A stretch of DNA of 64,000 bases from Gluconobacter wancherniae NBRC 103581 (GCF_007988885.1 NZ_BJUZ01000001.1:682001-746000); one strand, 5' to 3'; positions 7,170 through 17,215 are shown, numbered from the stretch's first letter. The notes: generated from the sequence alone by a model not told the origin. Numbers and translations: made by a program.

Positions 7170-10100
7170 TCAACCGCCTGTCATCTGTGCCGCACGTCCA
7201 AGGTCCACGGAAAGAATTCGGCTGACACCCCGTTCCTGCATCGTAACGCCGAACAGTCTGTCCATATGGGCCATGGTAAGCTGGTGATGCGTTACAACAA
7301 GAAAGCGTGTTCCGGCCTCTTTTGTCATGTCTGCAAGTAACGAACAGAAGCGCTCGACATTCGCGTCGTCCAGTGGTGCGTCTACTTCGTCCAGAACACA
7401 TATCGGGGCAGGATTGCAGCGGAAAGTCGCGAAAATCAGGGATAGGGCGGTCAGCGCCTGCTCTCCGCCCGAGAGCAGGGAAAGGGTGGAGAGTTTCTTG
7501 CCGGGGGGCTGGGCGAATATTTCCAGACCGGCTTCGAGCGGATCGTCGCTTCCCACCATGCCAAGATGTGCACGACCGCCCCCGAACATTCGGGAAAATA
7601 GAGACTGAAAGTGCCTGTCCACTTCGGTAAAGACAGCAACAAGACGCTCTCGGCCTTCTTTGTTGATGCTACCGATCGCGCCGCGCAACCTGCTGATGGC
7701 GGCGGTCAGTTCTGCGTGTTCACGTGCAATCGTTTCTGCTGTTTCACGCGCTTCCTGATATTCAATGTCTGCGCGCAGGTTTACCGCGCCCAGATCATCG
7801 CGTTCGCGCGTCATTTTTGAAATGCGACGTCGGAGGCTGCTTTCCGCCTGATCGGAAAGATCTGAAGGAATCTCTCCGCCCCGGGGTGGTTCACTTTCGC
7901 TGAGAAGACGGTCACGCGCGGCTTTGGCCTGGTCGGCGCGCTCTGTCAGTGTGGCAATGGCTTCACGAGCAGTTGCAAGGGCCTGCTCGGCCTCCCGACA
8001 TATCTTTTGGGTCTCCGCTCCAGCTTTTGCGGCGGCTTCATCCTGTTCGCGGGCTATAACATACTCATCACGGAGATCAGTCAGCGCTTTTTCCCGCTGG
8101 GCGAGTATTTCCTCAAAATGTTCGGGCTCCGTACTGGCCTTTTCATGTTCATGCTGGAGAATTCCGCGTCGTGCCGTGAGTTCTGTGTGGGTCAGGTTTG
8201 CGGCACTGATCTGTTGCTCTAAATCTGCCAGACGCGCTGTCAATGCAGATACTTGCCCAGCAATGCGCACTTCACCCAACGCCATTTCAGACGCTTCGGA
8301 CTGATTTTTTTCAAGTGTCTCACGGAGGTTTTCCACCGTTTCCGTGGCGCTGAGAACGGATTGTTCCAGCAGGGCGGCATCAGGTCGAGCGAGGATATTG
8401 GCTTCAGCCTGAGTGTGCTGATGCTGGAGTTGTCGCAGAAGGTCCTCATGGGTGGCCAGACGTGGAAGCAGCGTTTCACGACGTGCCTGAGACGTTGCGA
8501 TCAAATGGTTCAGCGCCTGTAATGCTTCCCGGCGCCCATCTGCCTGCGTTATCGCCTTGGAAAGGCAATCTGAAGCGCGCTGTGTATCGTTGCCGAATAC
8601 CTCATATCGCTCCTGAGCTGCCTTTGATTTTTCCATAAGGGCAAGAATGTCCGGACGGCTCGTGGAGTGCAGAATGTCCAGCAGGCGGCCCGAAAGTTCT
8701 TCGGTTTCTTCTTTTGTCCTGGCTAGCGCGGCATCAAGTTCAGAAAGGCGTATCGCTGCGCTTTCATGGCGAACCACTGCTTGATCCAGATGTCGGGCGC
8801 TTTCGTCATGCTGGGCATGAACGTTCTGATGATGCTCCGATGCCTTTGAAACTGCGCTGCGCGCATCCTGTGCGGCTTTCGCGCGTGTCTCTGCTTCCTG
8901 GGTGAAGGTCGCAGGGTCGGGCAGTGAGGAGAGTGCCTGCTGTGCTGTATTCAGGCGTGTGTCAGCTTCTTGAAGAGCATTTTCGCTTTCTGTTACGCGC
9001 CTCTCGGCTTGTTCAAAAATTCCACGGGAGAGGGCTGCCCGGCGTTCGATATCTGCAACCCGGCTGCGTGCGTTCGCCAGTTGAGGCTCTGTCTGCCCGC
9101 GTTTTGCGCGCTGTTCCTTGAGAAGATTTTCACAGGCCGTGCGCTCACTCAGAGCGGAGAGGGCAGCCTGACGCGCGGCTGGCAGCAATGTCTCGCTCTC
9201 AAGGAGTACTGCTTTTGCCGCGGCGAGCTTTCGCCTCTGTTCCAGCCTCGCAGCGCCGGCGTCGGGTGCATTCGGGCTACGGATAAAGCCATCCCAACGC
9301 CAGAGCGCGCCACTCTTGCCGACCAGAGCCTGACCCTTCGTCAGATTTTTCTGAAGAGACGGGCCGTCTGATTCGTCTTCCAGTAAAAAAATAGACCCGA
9401 GGCAACGCCTGAGAGCAGGCGGAGCATCTATCAGGGTTGCAAGCGATATCCCTCCGCTGAAGGCCGTCTCCGGTAGGTCTGCGAGGTGTTTCCAGCGTCG
9501 GTCAGCCGGAATTGCATCCGGGGCGAGTGAGGCGTCCAGACCATCTGCCAGAGCACTCGCAACTGCGCGGGCCAGATCATCTGGAAATGACAGATGATCT
9601 TCCAAAGCATCAGGTTGCGTTTTTGCAGCGGCAAGGCTCTGTTCAAGTCCTTCGCATTCCCCTGTGGCCCTGATGTGACGGCTCTCTAGATCAGAAAGGG
9701 CTGCTCGAGTGGCATCGGCTTTCTGATTTGCAGCACTCAGTGCCGTTTCAGTATCAGTCAACGTGTTCTGTATGGCAGACAACTCTTGTTCAAGCTGCTC
9801 TGCCTCGTCGCCTGCCTTCTGAAACTCAATGGTTGGGATCAGGGCTGCGCGGGCGGTCTCAAGAGCCTGTTTAGCCTGAGCCAGTTGCAGTTTCAGGCTT
9901 TGAACGAGCTGGAGGGCAGATTGGTGCTCGCGGGCGAATGCCTGTTGACGTTGCGCACTTTCTTCGGCCGCCGCGCGTGCTTCGAGCCACGCATTGCCCA
10001 AGGCGTCTTGCTCATCACGGAGCCTACTTTCCTCGGCCGCTGCGTGTGCAAGACTTTCCTTCAGGCGCAAAAGATCATTTTCGAGAGCCCGTCTTTTCTC

Positions 10101-11693
10101 GATGGGCAAGAGCGCTGAGGCAGTTTGTTGTCTTGCTTCGTTGCTCTGTCTGAAGCGCTCCTGAAGGTTTTCCAGCCGCGCCTTCAGATCGTTTTCCTGC
10201 GCCTGAATTTCGACGAGCCGGCTTTCCCCTTCAGCAAGGGCGCGCACTTCAAGTTCCATTGAGAGGCGCGAATTCTGAAGGTCAGTCTCGACCTGGGAAA
10301 GTGCGCTGCGAGCCTTGTCCAGGTGGATGTTTGCGAGGTCTGCTTCTGTTTCGGCTTGATGAAGGGTCTTTTCATCCGGGCAGTTACGTTCGAGCGTGTC
10401 CAGTTCCGCCCGTAAGGCCGAAACAGCAGAAAATTCCGTGGAAAGCCGGATGGACAATGTATCGAAGGCGCTGGTTAGGCCGTCGCGTCGGACCGCCTCT
10501 GCATCGCGTTCGCGTGTTGCCTGTTCCAGCGTTGCACTGGCGAGTTTCAGGCGTTGGGTAAGGTCCGAGATGCTCTCCCGGAGCTGGTTGAGGCTATCGG
10601 GGAGAGCGACCTGTTCTGTCGTGGCGTTTTCAAGCTCTGTCGCTGTTTCAGCCTGCGTGGCGCGCAGATGCTCTAATGTGGATGAACTGCGCTGGAAATC
10701 CTCCTGCACCTGCTGAAGACGCGCCTGTGCATCTGCATGACCCTGCCGCGCGCGATCCAGATCTGTCTTCGCAGTCTCTGTCTGGACTGTCAGCCTCTCA
10801 AGAGCCATGCGGAGGCGGTCGGCTTCTTCGCGAGCCTTTGGGGTGGCCTGTCTGGCCTCGAAATCGGCGATGGTCGCCTTCTCGGCGGCAGCTTCTGCCT
10901 CTTTAAGGCGTTGCCGTGCCTTGGCGAGGTCCGTGATTCCCTGATTGACGGCAGCATTTGCCCGGGCGTGTAGAAGAGAATGAAGCTGTGTTTCCGCTTC
11001 GCGAAGGCGGTTTGAAAGTTCCCGGTAAGCTCTGGCCTGCACACTCTGGGATTCCAGGCTAACCAGTCGTTCTTCCAGTTGAAGCCTAAGGTCCTCTGCG
11101 CGGGCAAGGTTGTTTTCGGTCTGTCTGAGCTTGAGTTCCGCATCATGGCGGCGTGCATGCAGACCGGTGATACCAGCCGCTTCTTCCAGGAGGAGGCGGC
11201 GCTCTTCAGGTTTGGCATTGATGAGCTGGCCGACACGGTTCTGACTGACAATTGCCGAACTCCGTGCGCCGGAAGCGAGGTCTGCGAACAGGGTTTGAAC
11301 GTCGCGCGCTCGGGTGGAGCGGCCGTTGATGCGATAGTCACTTCCGGACCCACGCTCTGCCCGGCGTGACACTTCAAGTTCTTCTGAATCCTGAAAAGGA
11401 GCAGGAGCAAGCCCGGCCGCATCGGTCAGGTGTAGTGTTACCTGAGCCAGATTGCGGGCGGGGCGGGCGTTGGTTCCGGCAAAAATCAGGTCGTCTAGCT
11501 CGCCACCACGCAGGGCGCGCGCTGACGTCTCGCCCATTGCCCAGCGGAGGGCTTCCACGACATTGGATTTGCCGCAGCCATTTGGCCCGATGATACCTGT
11601 AAGGCCAGGGAGAATGTCGAGACGCACCTCATCGGCGAAGCTTTTGAAGCCGCCTATGGAAAGGCGACTGATCGTCGTTTTACGGCTCGACAT
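7170..11693 (-). CDS. smc: Chromosome segregation ATPase SMC
   Basis: 1507 residues; the ring-forming ATPase of bacterial condensin. The N-terminal head has Walker A GPNGCGKSN. The C-terminal head has the signature LSGGEQALTALSLIF (near residue 1417) and Walker B VLDEVDAPLDD. Between the heads are two very long coiled-coil arms rich in E, A, R and Q. They surround a hinge at roughly residues 695-815, recognisable by the globular stretch LIDAPPALRRCLG. The protein is about 300 residues longer than a typical SMC, the extra length being in the arms. It follows the two DsbA genes on the same strand. Confidence 0.96.
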   Translation of the reverse strand: MSSRKTTISRLSIGGFKSFADEVRLDILPGLTGIIGPNGCGKSNVVEALRWAMGETSARALRGGELDDLIFAGTNARPARNLAQVTLHLTDAAGLAPAPFQDSEELEVSRRAERGSGSDYRINGRSTRARDVQTLFADLASGARSSAIVSQNRVGQLINAKPEERRLLLEEAAGITGLHARRHDAELKLRQTENNLARAEDLRLQLEERLVSLESQSVQARAYRELSNRLREAETQLHSLLHARANAAVNQGITDLAKARQRLKEAEAAAEKATIADFEARQATPKAREEADRLRMALERLTVQTETAKTDLDRARQGHADAQARLQQVQEDFQRSSSTLEHLRATQAETATELENATTEQVALPDSLNQLRESISDLTQRLKLASATLEQATRERDAEAVRRDGLTSAFDTLSIRLSTEFSAVSALRAELDTLERNCPDEKTLHQAETEADLANIHLDKARSALSQVETDLQNSRLSMELEVRALAEGESRLVEIQAQENDLKARLENLQERFRQSNEARQQTASALLPIEKRRALENDLLRLKESLAHAAAEESRLRDEQDALGNAWLEARAAAEESAQRQQAFAREHQSALQLVQSLKLQLAQAKQALETARAALIPTIEFQKAGDEAEQLEQELSAIQNTLTDTETALSAANQKADATRAALSDLESRHIRATGECEGLEQSLAAAKTQPDALEDHLSFPDDLARAVASALADGLDASLAPDAIPADRRWKHLADLPETAFSGGISLATLIDAPPALRRCLGSIFLLEDESDGPSLQKNLTKGQALVGKSGALWRWDGFIRSPNAPDAGAARLEQRRKLAAAKAVLLESETLLPAARQAALSALSERTACENLLKEQRAKRGQTEPQLANARSRVADIERRAALSRGIFEQAERRVTESENALQEADTRLNTAQQALSSLPDPATFTQEAETRAKAAQDARSAVSKASEHHQNVHAQHDESARHLDQAVVRHESAAIRLSELDAALARTKEETEELSGRLLDILHSTSRPDILALMEKSKAAQERYEVFGNDTQRASDCLSKAITQADGRREALQALNHLIATSQARRETLLPRLATHEDLLRQLQHQHTQAEANILARPDAALLEQSVLSATETVENLRETLEKNQSEASEMALGEVRIAGQVSALTARLADLEQQISAANLTHTELTARRGILQHEHEKASTEPEHFEEILAQREKALTDLRDEYVIAREQDEAAAKAGAETQKICREAEQALATAREAIATLTERADQAKAARDRLLSESEPPRGGEIPSDLSDQAESSLRRRISKMTRERDDLGAVNLRADIEYQEARETAETIAREHAELTAAISRLRGAIGSINKEGRERLVAVFTEVDRHFQSLFSRMFGGGRAHLGMVGSDDPLEAGLEIFAQPPGKKLSTLSLLSGGEQALTALSLIFATFRCNPAPICVLDEVDAPLDDANVERFCSLLADMTKEAGTRFLVVTHHQLTMAHMDRLFGVTMQERGVSRILSVDLGRAAQMTGG

Positions 11694-11722
11694 ATCAGAG
11701 TGAACGCAGTCCGGATTAAGGC

Positions 11723-12349
11723 TCAGGAAGCCTTGGAAACGAGATCTGCGAACTTCTGATAGGTCTCGGGGTCCTGATCGTAATGGGTGTCGTTGAAGCG
11801 GAAGTAAGGCGTGCCTTCAATCTTGTACGTGTCCGCGTCTTTCTGGACCTGATTGAACATGGCCTCGGCAAATGCCTTGTCGTTGCGGATCGTCTCAAAC
11901 TGTGCGGCAGATACGCCTGCGAGAGCTGACATCTGCTGCAGACGCTGCATCGGATCTCCACCGGCCGCGAAAGCCCACTGCATCTGGCTGGAAAACAGGG
12001 CCTCGATATAAGGAACGTAACGTTCTTCAGGCAGCGAACGTGCAACCATAGCTGCCGTCAGGCCCACCTGATCGCCGCAGAAATCGTGGAACTGATAGCG
12101 GATCTTGCCTGTGTCGATGAGCTTGGCCTTGACCTCGGGAAATTCACTTGTGCTGAAATGTGCGCAGTGCGTGCATGTCAGAGAGAACCATTCTTGAACC
12201 AGAATCTTGGCATCCGGGTTGCCAATGATGCGGGGAGACATTCGCGGATCGGTCGGAGCTGTATCCGCTGCATGAGCGGTGCCTGCGATGGCGAGTGCAG
12301 GAGCGCTCGTGAGAACGGCTCGGCGTGAAATCTTGAGAATACGGGTCAT
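11723..12349 (-). CDS. DsbA-family thiol oxidoreductase, copy 1 (Tat-type signal)
   Basis: 208 residues. The N-terminus has a twin-arginine-like signal (ISRRAVLTSAPALA) and an AHA-A cleavage site, so the mature protein is periplasmic. The redox centre is CTHC within FSLTCTHCAHF, and the cis-proline loop is EGTPYF. This is the thioredoxin_4/DsbA arrangement that forms disulfides in exported proteins. The start codon follows the stop of copy 2 without any gap (TGA-ATG), so the pair is co-translated. The copies share most of their core, which indicates tandem duplication. DsbA is often upstream of smc in this order of bacteria. Confidence 0.88.
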   Translation of the reverse strand: MTRILKISRRAVLTSAPALAIAGTAHAADTAPTDPRMSPRIIGNPDAKILVQEWFSLTCTHCAHFSTSEFPEVKAKLIDTGKIRYQFHDFCGDQVGLTAAMVARSLPEERYVPYIEALFSSQMQWAFAAGGDPMQRLQQMSALAGVSAAQFETIRNDKAFAEAMFNQVQKDADTYKIEGTPYFRFNDTHYDQDPETYQKFADLVSKAS

Positions 12350-12979
12350 TCAGGAAGCCTTTGCTACTGCTTTGGCGAAGTCGTCGTAGCTGAGAGACGC
12401 ATCCGGAGCGGGCGTCTCATTGATACGAAAATGCGGGGTGCTGTTGATCTGAAGAAATGCGCCATCCCGGTCCTGCTTGTTGACGATGGCCTCCCGGAAG
12501 GCATCGTCAGCGTTGATGCGATCAAATTCTGCAGAATTGATGCCCGCGAGTGCTGCGTGTTTGCGTAACTCTGCGACAGGATCAACGCCCTGCGAAAAAG
12601 CCCATTGCATCTGGCTGGAAAAAAGGGACGACACGAAGGATTCGTAACGTTCTACAGGAAGAGAGCGCGCAACCATGGCTGCCAGAAGCGCAAGCTGATC
12701 GAGCGGAAAATCATGGAACCGGTAGCGGATTTTTCCGGTATCGATCAGTTTTGTCTTCACTTCGGGAAAGATGGTCTCCGAGAAGTGGGCACAATGGGTG
12801 CAGGTGAGGGAAAACCACTCATGTACCGTGATCTTCGCATCGGGACTGCCAATGACGCGTGGCGTCATGCGCAGATCTCCTGCCGTGCCATCTGCGCCTT
12901 CAGACCATGCCCGAGGGATCGAAGCAGACGCCACGAGCAGCGGTCCGGCAGCAAGAAAAGCACGACGTCCGATAGTCAT
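12350..12979 (-). CDS. DsbA-family thiol oxidoreductase, copy 2 (Tat-type signal)
   Basis: 209 residues with the signal TIGRRAFLAAGPLL, a good twin-arginine match. The active site is again CTHC in FSLTCTHCAHF, but the cis-proline loop reads NSTPHF instead of EGTPYF. The helical insert also differs (DFPLDQLALL against DFCGDQVGLT in copy 1), so copy 1 carries an additional cysteine. The loop differences suggest different substrates or partners. The gene lies 58 bases downstream of the CorC-like gene and is the first of the dsbA-dsbA-smc run. Confidence 0.88.
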   Translation of the reverse strand: MTIGRRAFLAAGPLLVASASIPRAWSEGADGTAGDLRMTPRVIGSPDAKITVHEWFSLTCTHCAHFSETIFPEVKTKLIDTGKIRYRFHDFPLDQLALLAAMVARSLPVERYESFVSSLFSSQMQWAFSQGVDPVAELRKHAALAGINSAEFDRINADDAFREAIVNKQDRDGAFLQINSTPHFRINETPAPDASLSYDDFAKAVAKAS

Positions 12980-13037
12980 TGGCAGGGCTCCGATGCAAAC
13001 AGGGTGAAGTAGTCAGAACGACGAACGGGCGCAGTCG

Positions 13038-13976
13038 TCAAGACCCGTGGTCTTCATCCTGTCCGTTGAGTGTGGGAATGGGTCGCTTTTCCCAGTCATG
13101 AGGAACGCGCATCCGCAGAGAGCGGATATGGCGTGCATCAGCATCGAGAACGCGGAATTCGAGGCCTGTCTCATGGGTCAGAACCTCGTCCCGTGCAGGG
13201 ACATGCTCTGCCAGACGGAAAACAAGGCCACCAACCGTCTCGATCTCGGCTTCGCGCTCTGCATCGGTCAGAACGGCGCCGAGGCGTTCTTCAAGCTGAC
13301 GAACGGGAAGGCGGGCATCGATATCAAACGAGCCGTCAGGTCGCTCGATCCAGGGGATGGTAACCGGATCGTCATGCTCATCCGAAATATCGCCCACGAT
13401 GGTCTCGATAAGGTCTTCGATCGTAACGAGACCATCGATCCCGCCGTATTCGTCGATGACGAGCGCCATGTGCATCCGTCGCTGGCGCATCTGCAGCAGC
13501 AGATCCAGAACCGGGATGGTCGGGGCGATCATCAGAGGCTGGCGTAGGAGTGTCCTCAGGTCAAAGGCTTCCGGATCGCCGACATAGGCCACCAGATCCT
13601 TCACATGGATCATGCCTGCGATGTCATCGAGTTGCTCTCGATAAACGGGCAGGCGGGAGTGATTTTCCCGGCGCATCATAGCGAGCGCATCTTCAAACGA
13701 GATGCTTCCCGGCATGGCGATGATGTCCGCCCGAGGTACCATTACATCGTCGGCTGTGATCTCGCGCAGGCGCAGGACATTGGTGATGAGCGCACGCTCC
13801 TGACGATCCAGTTCAGGCTCGTCGCCTGGCTCATCACCAGGCTGGGATGCTTCATGAACAAGGGCTGCAATCGAATCGCGAAGGCCCTGATCACGCCCGC
13901 GTTTGCCGAAGATGTTGAACAGACCGCGATTTTTGCTCTTGCCCTGATCATCAGAGCGTTCATTTGAATCGCTCAT
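13038..13976 (-). CDS. CorC/HlyC-family CBS-domain protein
   Basis: 312 residues, no membrane segments. After a charged N-terminus, two CBS domains run from about residue 65 to 195 ([38 protein letters not shown]), followed by the CorC_HlyC C-terminal domain. The family is linked to magnesium and cobalt efflux and to membrane resistance, with CBS domains sensing adenine nucleotides. The start overlaps the ybeY stop as ATGA, matching the conserved miaB-phoH-ybeY-corC order. The lnt gene that often follows is absent; two dsbA genes follow instead. Confidence 0.88.
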   Translation of the reverse strand: MSDSNERSDDQGKSKNRGLFNIFGKRGRDQGLRDSIAALVHEASQPGDEPGDEPELDRQERALITNVLRLREITADDVMVPRADIIAMPGSISFEDALAMMRRENHSRLPVYREQLDDIAGMIHVKDLVAYVGDPEAFDLRTLLRQPLMIAPTIPVLDLLLQMRQRRMHMALVIDEYGGIDGLVTIEDLIETIVGDISDEHDDPVTIPWIERPDGSFDIDARLPVRQLEERLGAVLTDAEREAEIETVGGLVFRLAEHVPARDEVLTHETGLEFRVLDADARHIRSLRMRVPHDWEKRPIPTLNGQDEDHGS

Positions 13977-14464
13977 ATCCGGACACTCCCGCCCTGACGC
14001 CAGGGATCTGCAAAGCCGAGGGACCTCATTGTCCGCGTCTCGACGCTTTCCATTTCTCGGGCTTCTCCGGGGTGATGATGGTCATAGCCAGCCAGATGAA
14101 GGGCACCGTGGACAACCAGATGAGACAGGTGCGCGCGTACAGATCGTCCGGCTGTCTGTGCTTCACGGGTAACGGTTTCAAAACCCAGCACGATATCTCC
14201 CCCGTGCAGGGGCGAAAGCGGTTCGAAAGTAAGCACGTTGGTTGGCTTGTTACGGCCACGAAAGCGGGCATTCAGCCGCTTTACCACCCGATCTGCCGAC
14301 AGCACGATCGAGGGGGCAGGGACCTGCGAGAAATCCGGCCCACCCTGTCGGGTAGATGCGGTGAGCGCACGCCGGATCGTGCGCTCGAGGTCCGAAACCG
14401 AGGCGCGCCATCGGGCGTCCTCGATGATAATGTCAGTACCGGCGTGTCGACTTGGCGGTTCCAT
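13973..14464 (-). CDS. ybeY: Endoribonuclease YbeY (16S rRNA maturation)
   Basis: 163 residues from the ATG at 14464. The metal-binding signature H-x3-H-x5-H is visible in VVHGALHLAGYDHHHP. YbeY is needed for 16S rRNA 3' end processing and ribosome quality control. A longer open frame reaches 14650 but overlaps phoH heavily; the chosen ATG already gives a 32-base overlap with phoH. It is coupled to corC through an ATGA overlap. Confidence 0.92.
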   Translation of the reverse strand: MEPPSRHAGTDIIIEDARWRASVSDLERTIRRALTASTRQGGPDFSQVPAPSIVLSADRVVKRLNARFRGRNKPTNVLTFEPLSPLHGGDIVLGFETVTREAQTAGRSVRAHLSHLVVHGALHLAGYDHHHPGEAREMESVETRTMRSLGFADPWRQGGSVRI

Positions 14465-15602
14465 TGTCTTCCCGGCGCGGCCGGTCGCGGGAGAAGTCCC
14501 TGCCGGCAGGCGCTTTCTGTTCGTATGCATCAACGATGCGCCCCACAAGTGGATGACGCACGACATCTTCTGATGCAAATCTTGTGATACCGATTCCCTT
14601 GATTCCGTCCAGTGTCTCGACGGCTTCACGCAGGCCAGAAGTGACCCCACGAGGAAGATCGACCTGGCTTAGATCCCCTGTAATGGCCATGCGTGTCCCC
14701 TGTCCCATGCGGGTTAGGAACATTTTCATCTGGGCCTGTGTGGTGTTCTGGGCTTCGTCCAGAATGACATAGGCATGTGCCAGTGTGCGTCCACGCATGA
14801 AGGCAAGCGGCGCGACTTCTATCTCACCCGTTCCCATGCGCCTGACCACCTGATCGCCAGGCATCATGTCATGCAGGGCATCATAGAGCGGGCGCAGGTA
14901 AGGATCGATTTTCTCGCGCATGTCACCCGGCAGGAATCCCAGACGCTCACCCGCTTCAACGGCGGGACGCGAGAGGACGATACGGTCCACCTGTCCTGCG
15001 AGAAGCATGGACACGGCCTGTGCCACAGCGAGATAGGTCTTGCCCGTCCCGGCCGGTCCAATCCCGAAGACCATCTCCGTCTTGGCCAGCATTTCCATAT
15101 ATGCAGCCTGACCGTGGGAACGGGGGGCAATAACGCCGCGTTTGGTGCGGATCTCAGGAAGCCCGTTCAGCCCACGACCGGCAACAGCGTCCGGTTTTGG
15201 GGAGCCCGGTTGGCGTTCTGGTGATTTCCGCGGCTCGAACATATCCGCTGGAAGTTGGTTTTCTGCGGGCGGGCGAGGGCGCCTCGCTGGCAGGGCCGTC
15301 AGGCGGATGACGCCGTCGATCTGTGAGCTGTCAATATTACCGCCCTGTTCGATCTGGTTGTACAGGGCAATGATTGCTGCCTGCGCACGCGATACGGCCT
15401 CGGATTCACCAGCAATCGCGATCTTGTTGCCACGACATGAGAGCTTGACGTCAAAGCCCTGCTCAAGCCGGGAAAGGTGCCGGTCATGGTCACCCAGCAG
15501 CCTTTGCAGAAGAATGTTATCGCTGAAGCGCAGCACGGTGGTGCGTGCACCTTCGGGGCCACTATTCGTGGCGACGGGACGGGTGGGGGGCGTTGTCAGC
15601 AA
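14433..15602 (-). CDS. PhoH-like ATPase (YbeZ)
   Basis: 389 residues. Walker A is GPAGTGKT at about residues 182-189 and Walker B is YVILDEAQNTT. An N-terminal KH-like region (LSCRGNKIAIAGESEAV) precedes the ATPase domain, as in the PhoH-like/YbeZ group that works with YbeY in RNA metabolism. The start overlaps the miaB stop by seven bases and the end overlaps ybeY by 32 bases, so this is the middle of one operon. The C-terminal tail is rich in Arg and Asp and probably flexible. Confidence 0.92.
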   Translation of the reverse strand: MLTTPPTRPVATNSGPEGARTTVLRFSDNILLQRLLGDHDRHLSRLEQGFDVKLSCRGNKIAIAGESEAVSRAQAAIIALYNQIEQGGNIDSSQIDGVIRLTALPARRPRPPAENQLPADMFEPRKSPERQPGSPKPDAVAGRGLNGLPEIRTKRGVIAPRSHGQAAYMEMLAKTEMVFGIGPAGTGKTYLAVAQAVSMLLAGQVDRIVLSRPAVEAGERLGFLPGDMREKIDPYLRPLYDALHDMMPGDQVVRRMGTGEIEVAPLAFMRGRTLAHAYVILDEAQNTTQAQMKMFLTRMGQGTRMAITGDLSQVDLPRGVTSGLREAVETLDGIKGIGITRFASEDVVRHPLVGRIVDAYEQKAPAGRDFSRDRPRREDNGTAKSTRRY

Positions 15603-17026
15603 GCGGGGGCTGTCTCCCGGATCAGGGTTCCACCAAGAGAATTCGTGAGGCGTTCGGTGATTGCCACCTTCACGATCGACCCGATAAGTGTTTCGGGTCC
15701 TTCGAAGTGAACAGGCTGGAGGTAAGGAGAACGCCCGGAAAGCTGGCCGGGTTTACGACCTTTTCCGGTGATCAGGATATCCTGCGTTGTGCCGACCATG
15801 TCGGCATTGAACGCATCCTGCTGCTCACGCAGGAGTGCCTGCATTTCTGCAAGACGACGGTCCTTGATATCTTCCGCAACCTGTAGCGGCTGACCTGCTG
15901 CCGGTGTACCAGGGCGGGGGGAGTATTTGAAGCTGTAAGCCATTGCAAACCCGATATCGCGGATCAACTGCATCGTTGCTTCGAAATCTTCTTCGCTTTC
16001 GCCGGGGTGCCCGACGATGAAATCCGAAGACAGGGCCAGATCCGGGCGAACCTCGCGAAGACGGCGAACGGTCTCACGGTATTCATCTGACGTATGCCCG
16101 CGGTTCATGGCTTTCAGGATCTTGTCTGATCCGCTCTGCACGGGAAGGTGCAGAAACGGCATCAGTGCTGCGTTATCCTGATGAGCGTCGATAAGGGACT
16201 GATCTACATCTCGGGGGTGAGACGTCATGTAGCGGATGCGGTCCAGTCCTGGGATGGCGGCCAGATCAGCAGCAAGGCCTGCAAGCGTAGCACTGCCACC
16301 ATTGCCGTCATCACCATGATACGCGTTGACGTTCTGGCCAAGAAGCGTGATCTCGCGCACGCCACTTGCCACCATCCGGCGGGCTTCGGCCAAAACCGAC
16401 GCAACGGGGCGACTTGTTTCTGCGCCGCGTGTGTATGGGACTACACAGAACGAGCAGAACTTGTCACAGCCTTCCTGAATGGTCAGGAAAGCCGTCAGGT
16501 TTCCGGCGGTCTGTGGTGCGGCTGCTTCCGGCAGGAAATCGAATTTCTGCTCTACCGGGAAATCCGTGTCGATGACTGCGCCACCTGCACGCGCCGCGCG
16601 TGCGACCATTTCTGGCAGTCGGTGATAGGTCTGCGGGCCGAGTACGAGGTCCACATAAGGTGCGCGGGCGAGAATGACCTCGCCCTCCGCCTGCGCAACA
16701 CATCCGGCAACGGCTATGATGGTGCTGCGTCCATCAATCTCGCGTGCCTCGCGGATTTTTCTCAGACGTCCAAGCTCCGAAAAGACCTTTTCGGCGGCGC
16801 GTTCGCGGATGTGGCACGTATTGAGGATGATCATGTCCGCATCTTCAGGGCGCTCCACGGGTCCATAACCCAGAGGGCGCAGAACATCAGCCATGCGGGC
16901 GCTGTCATACACGTTCATCTGGCACCCCCATGTAATGACATGGAGGCCATGGCGGGCAGGAACAGCAGGAGATGAAGGCTGGGCGGTCACGATTTTGATC
17001 CAGGAAGGGCAGGCATCTGCGCACAC
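15596..17026 (-). CDS. miaB: tRNA-2-methylthio-N6-dimethylallyladenosine synthase MiaB
   Basis: 476 residues. A radical-SAM methylthiotransferase that adds ms2 to i6A37 of tRNAs. The N-terminal UPF0004 domain carries three cluster cysteines (C35 in WGCQMN, C71 in LNTCHIR, C109 in VAGCVAQ). The radical SAM triad is C187, C191 and C194 in EGCDKFCSFC. A TRAM domain ends the protein. The first residues before the GTG of VTAQPSS look dispensable, so the true start may be slightly downstream. It is the first gene of the miaB-phoH-ybeY-corC operon. Confidence 0.94.
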   Translation of the reverse strand: MCADACPSWIKIVTAQPSSPAVPARHGLHVITWGCQMNVYDSARMADVLRPLGYGPVERPEDADMIILNTCHIRERAAEKVFSELGRLRKIREAREIDGRSTIIAVAGCVAQAEGEVILARAPYVDLVLGPQTYHRLPEMVARAARAGGAVIDTDFPVEQKFDFLPEAAAPQTAGNLTAFLTIQEGCDKFCSFCVVPYTRGAETSRPVASVLAEARRMVASGVREITLLGQNVNAYHGDDGNGGSATLAGLAADLAAIPGLDRIRYMTSHPRDVDQSLIDAHQDNAALMPFLHLPVQSGSDKILKAMNRGHTSDEYRETVRRLREVRPDLALSSDFIVGHPGESEEDFEATMQLIRDIGFAMAYSFKYSPRPGTPAAGQPLQVAEDIKDRRLAEMQALLREQQDAFNADMVGTTQDILITGKGRKPGQLSGRSPYLQPVHFEGPETLIGSIVKVAITERLTNSLGGTLIRETAPAC

Positions 17027-17142
17027 ATCGGCTCAGTGGCGCGTCGGGTCAAGCCCGATATGGCGCATTGACGGTGTGTAAGAGCAGCCAGAAGCTGTGC
17101 TGAACACGTGGAAATAGGCGTTTCCATCTCCAGTTCATGGTT

Positions 17143-17162
17143 CAGGAACATACCTGTTCCTG
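17143..17162. repeat. Short perfect inverted repeat between acyltransferase and miaB
   Basis: CAGGAACA-TACC-TGTTCCTG is an eight-base perfect stem with a four-base loop in the 189-base gap between the acyltransferase stop and the miaB start. It could be an operator for miaB or part of a terminator; no T-tract follows on either strand. Confidence 0.4.
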
Positions 17163-17215
17163 TTCTGGAGACTGATGTGGGAAACGGCAGCGAGTCAAGG
17201 GAAACCTGTATGGTT

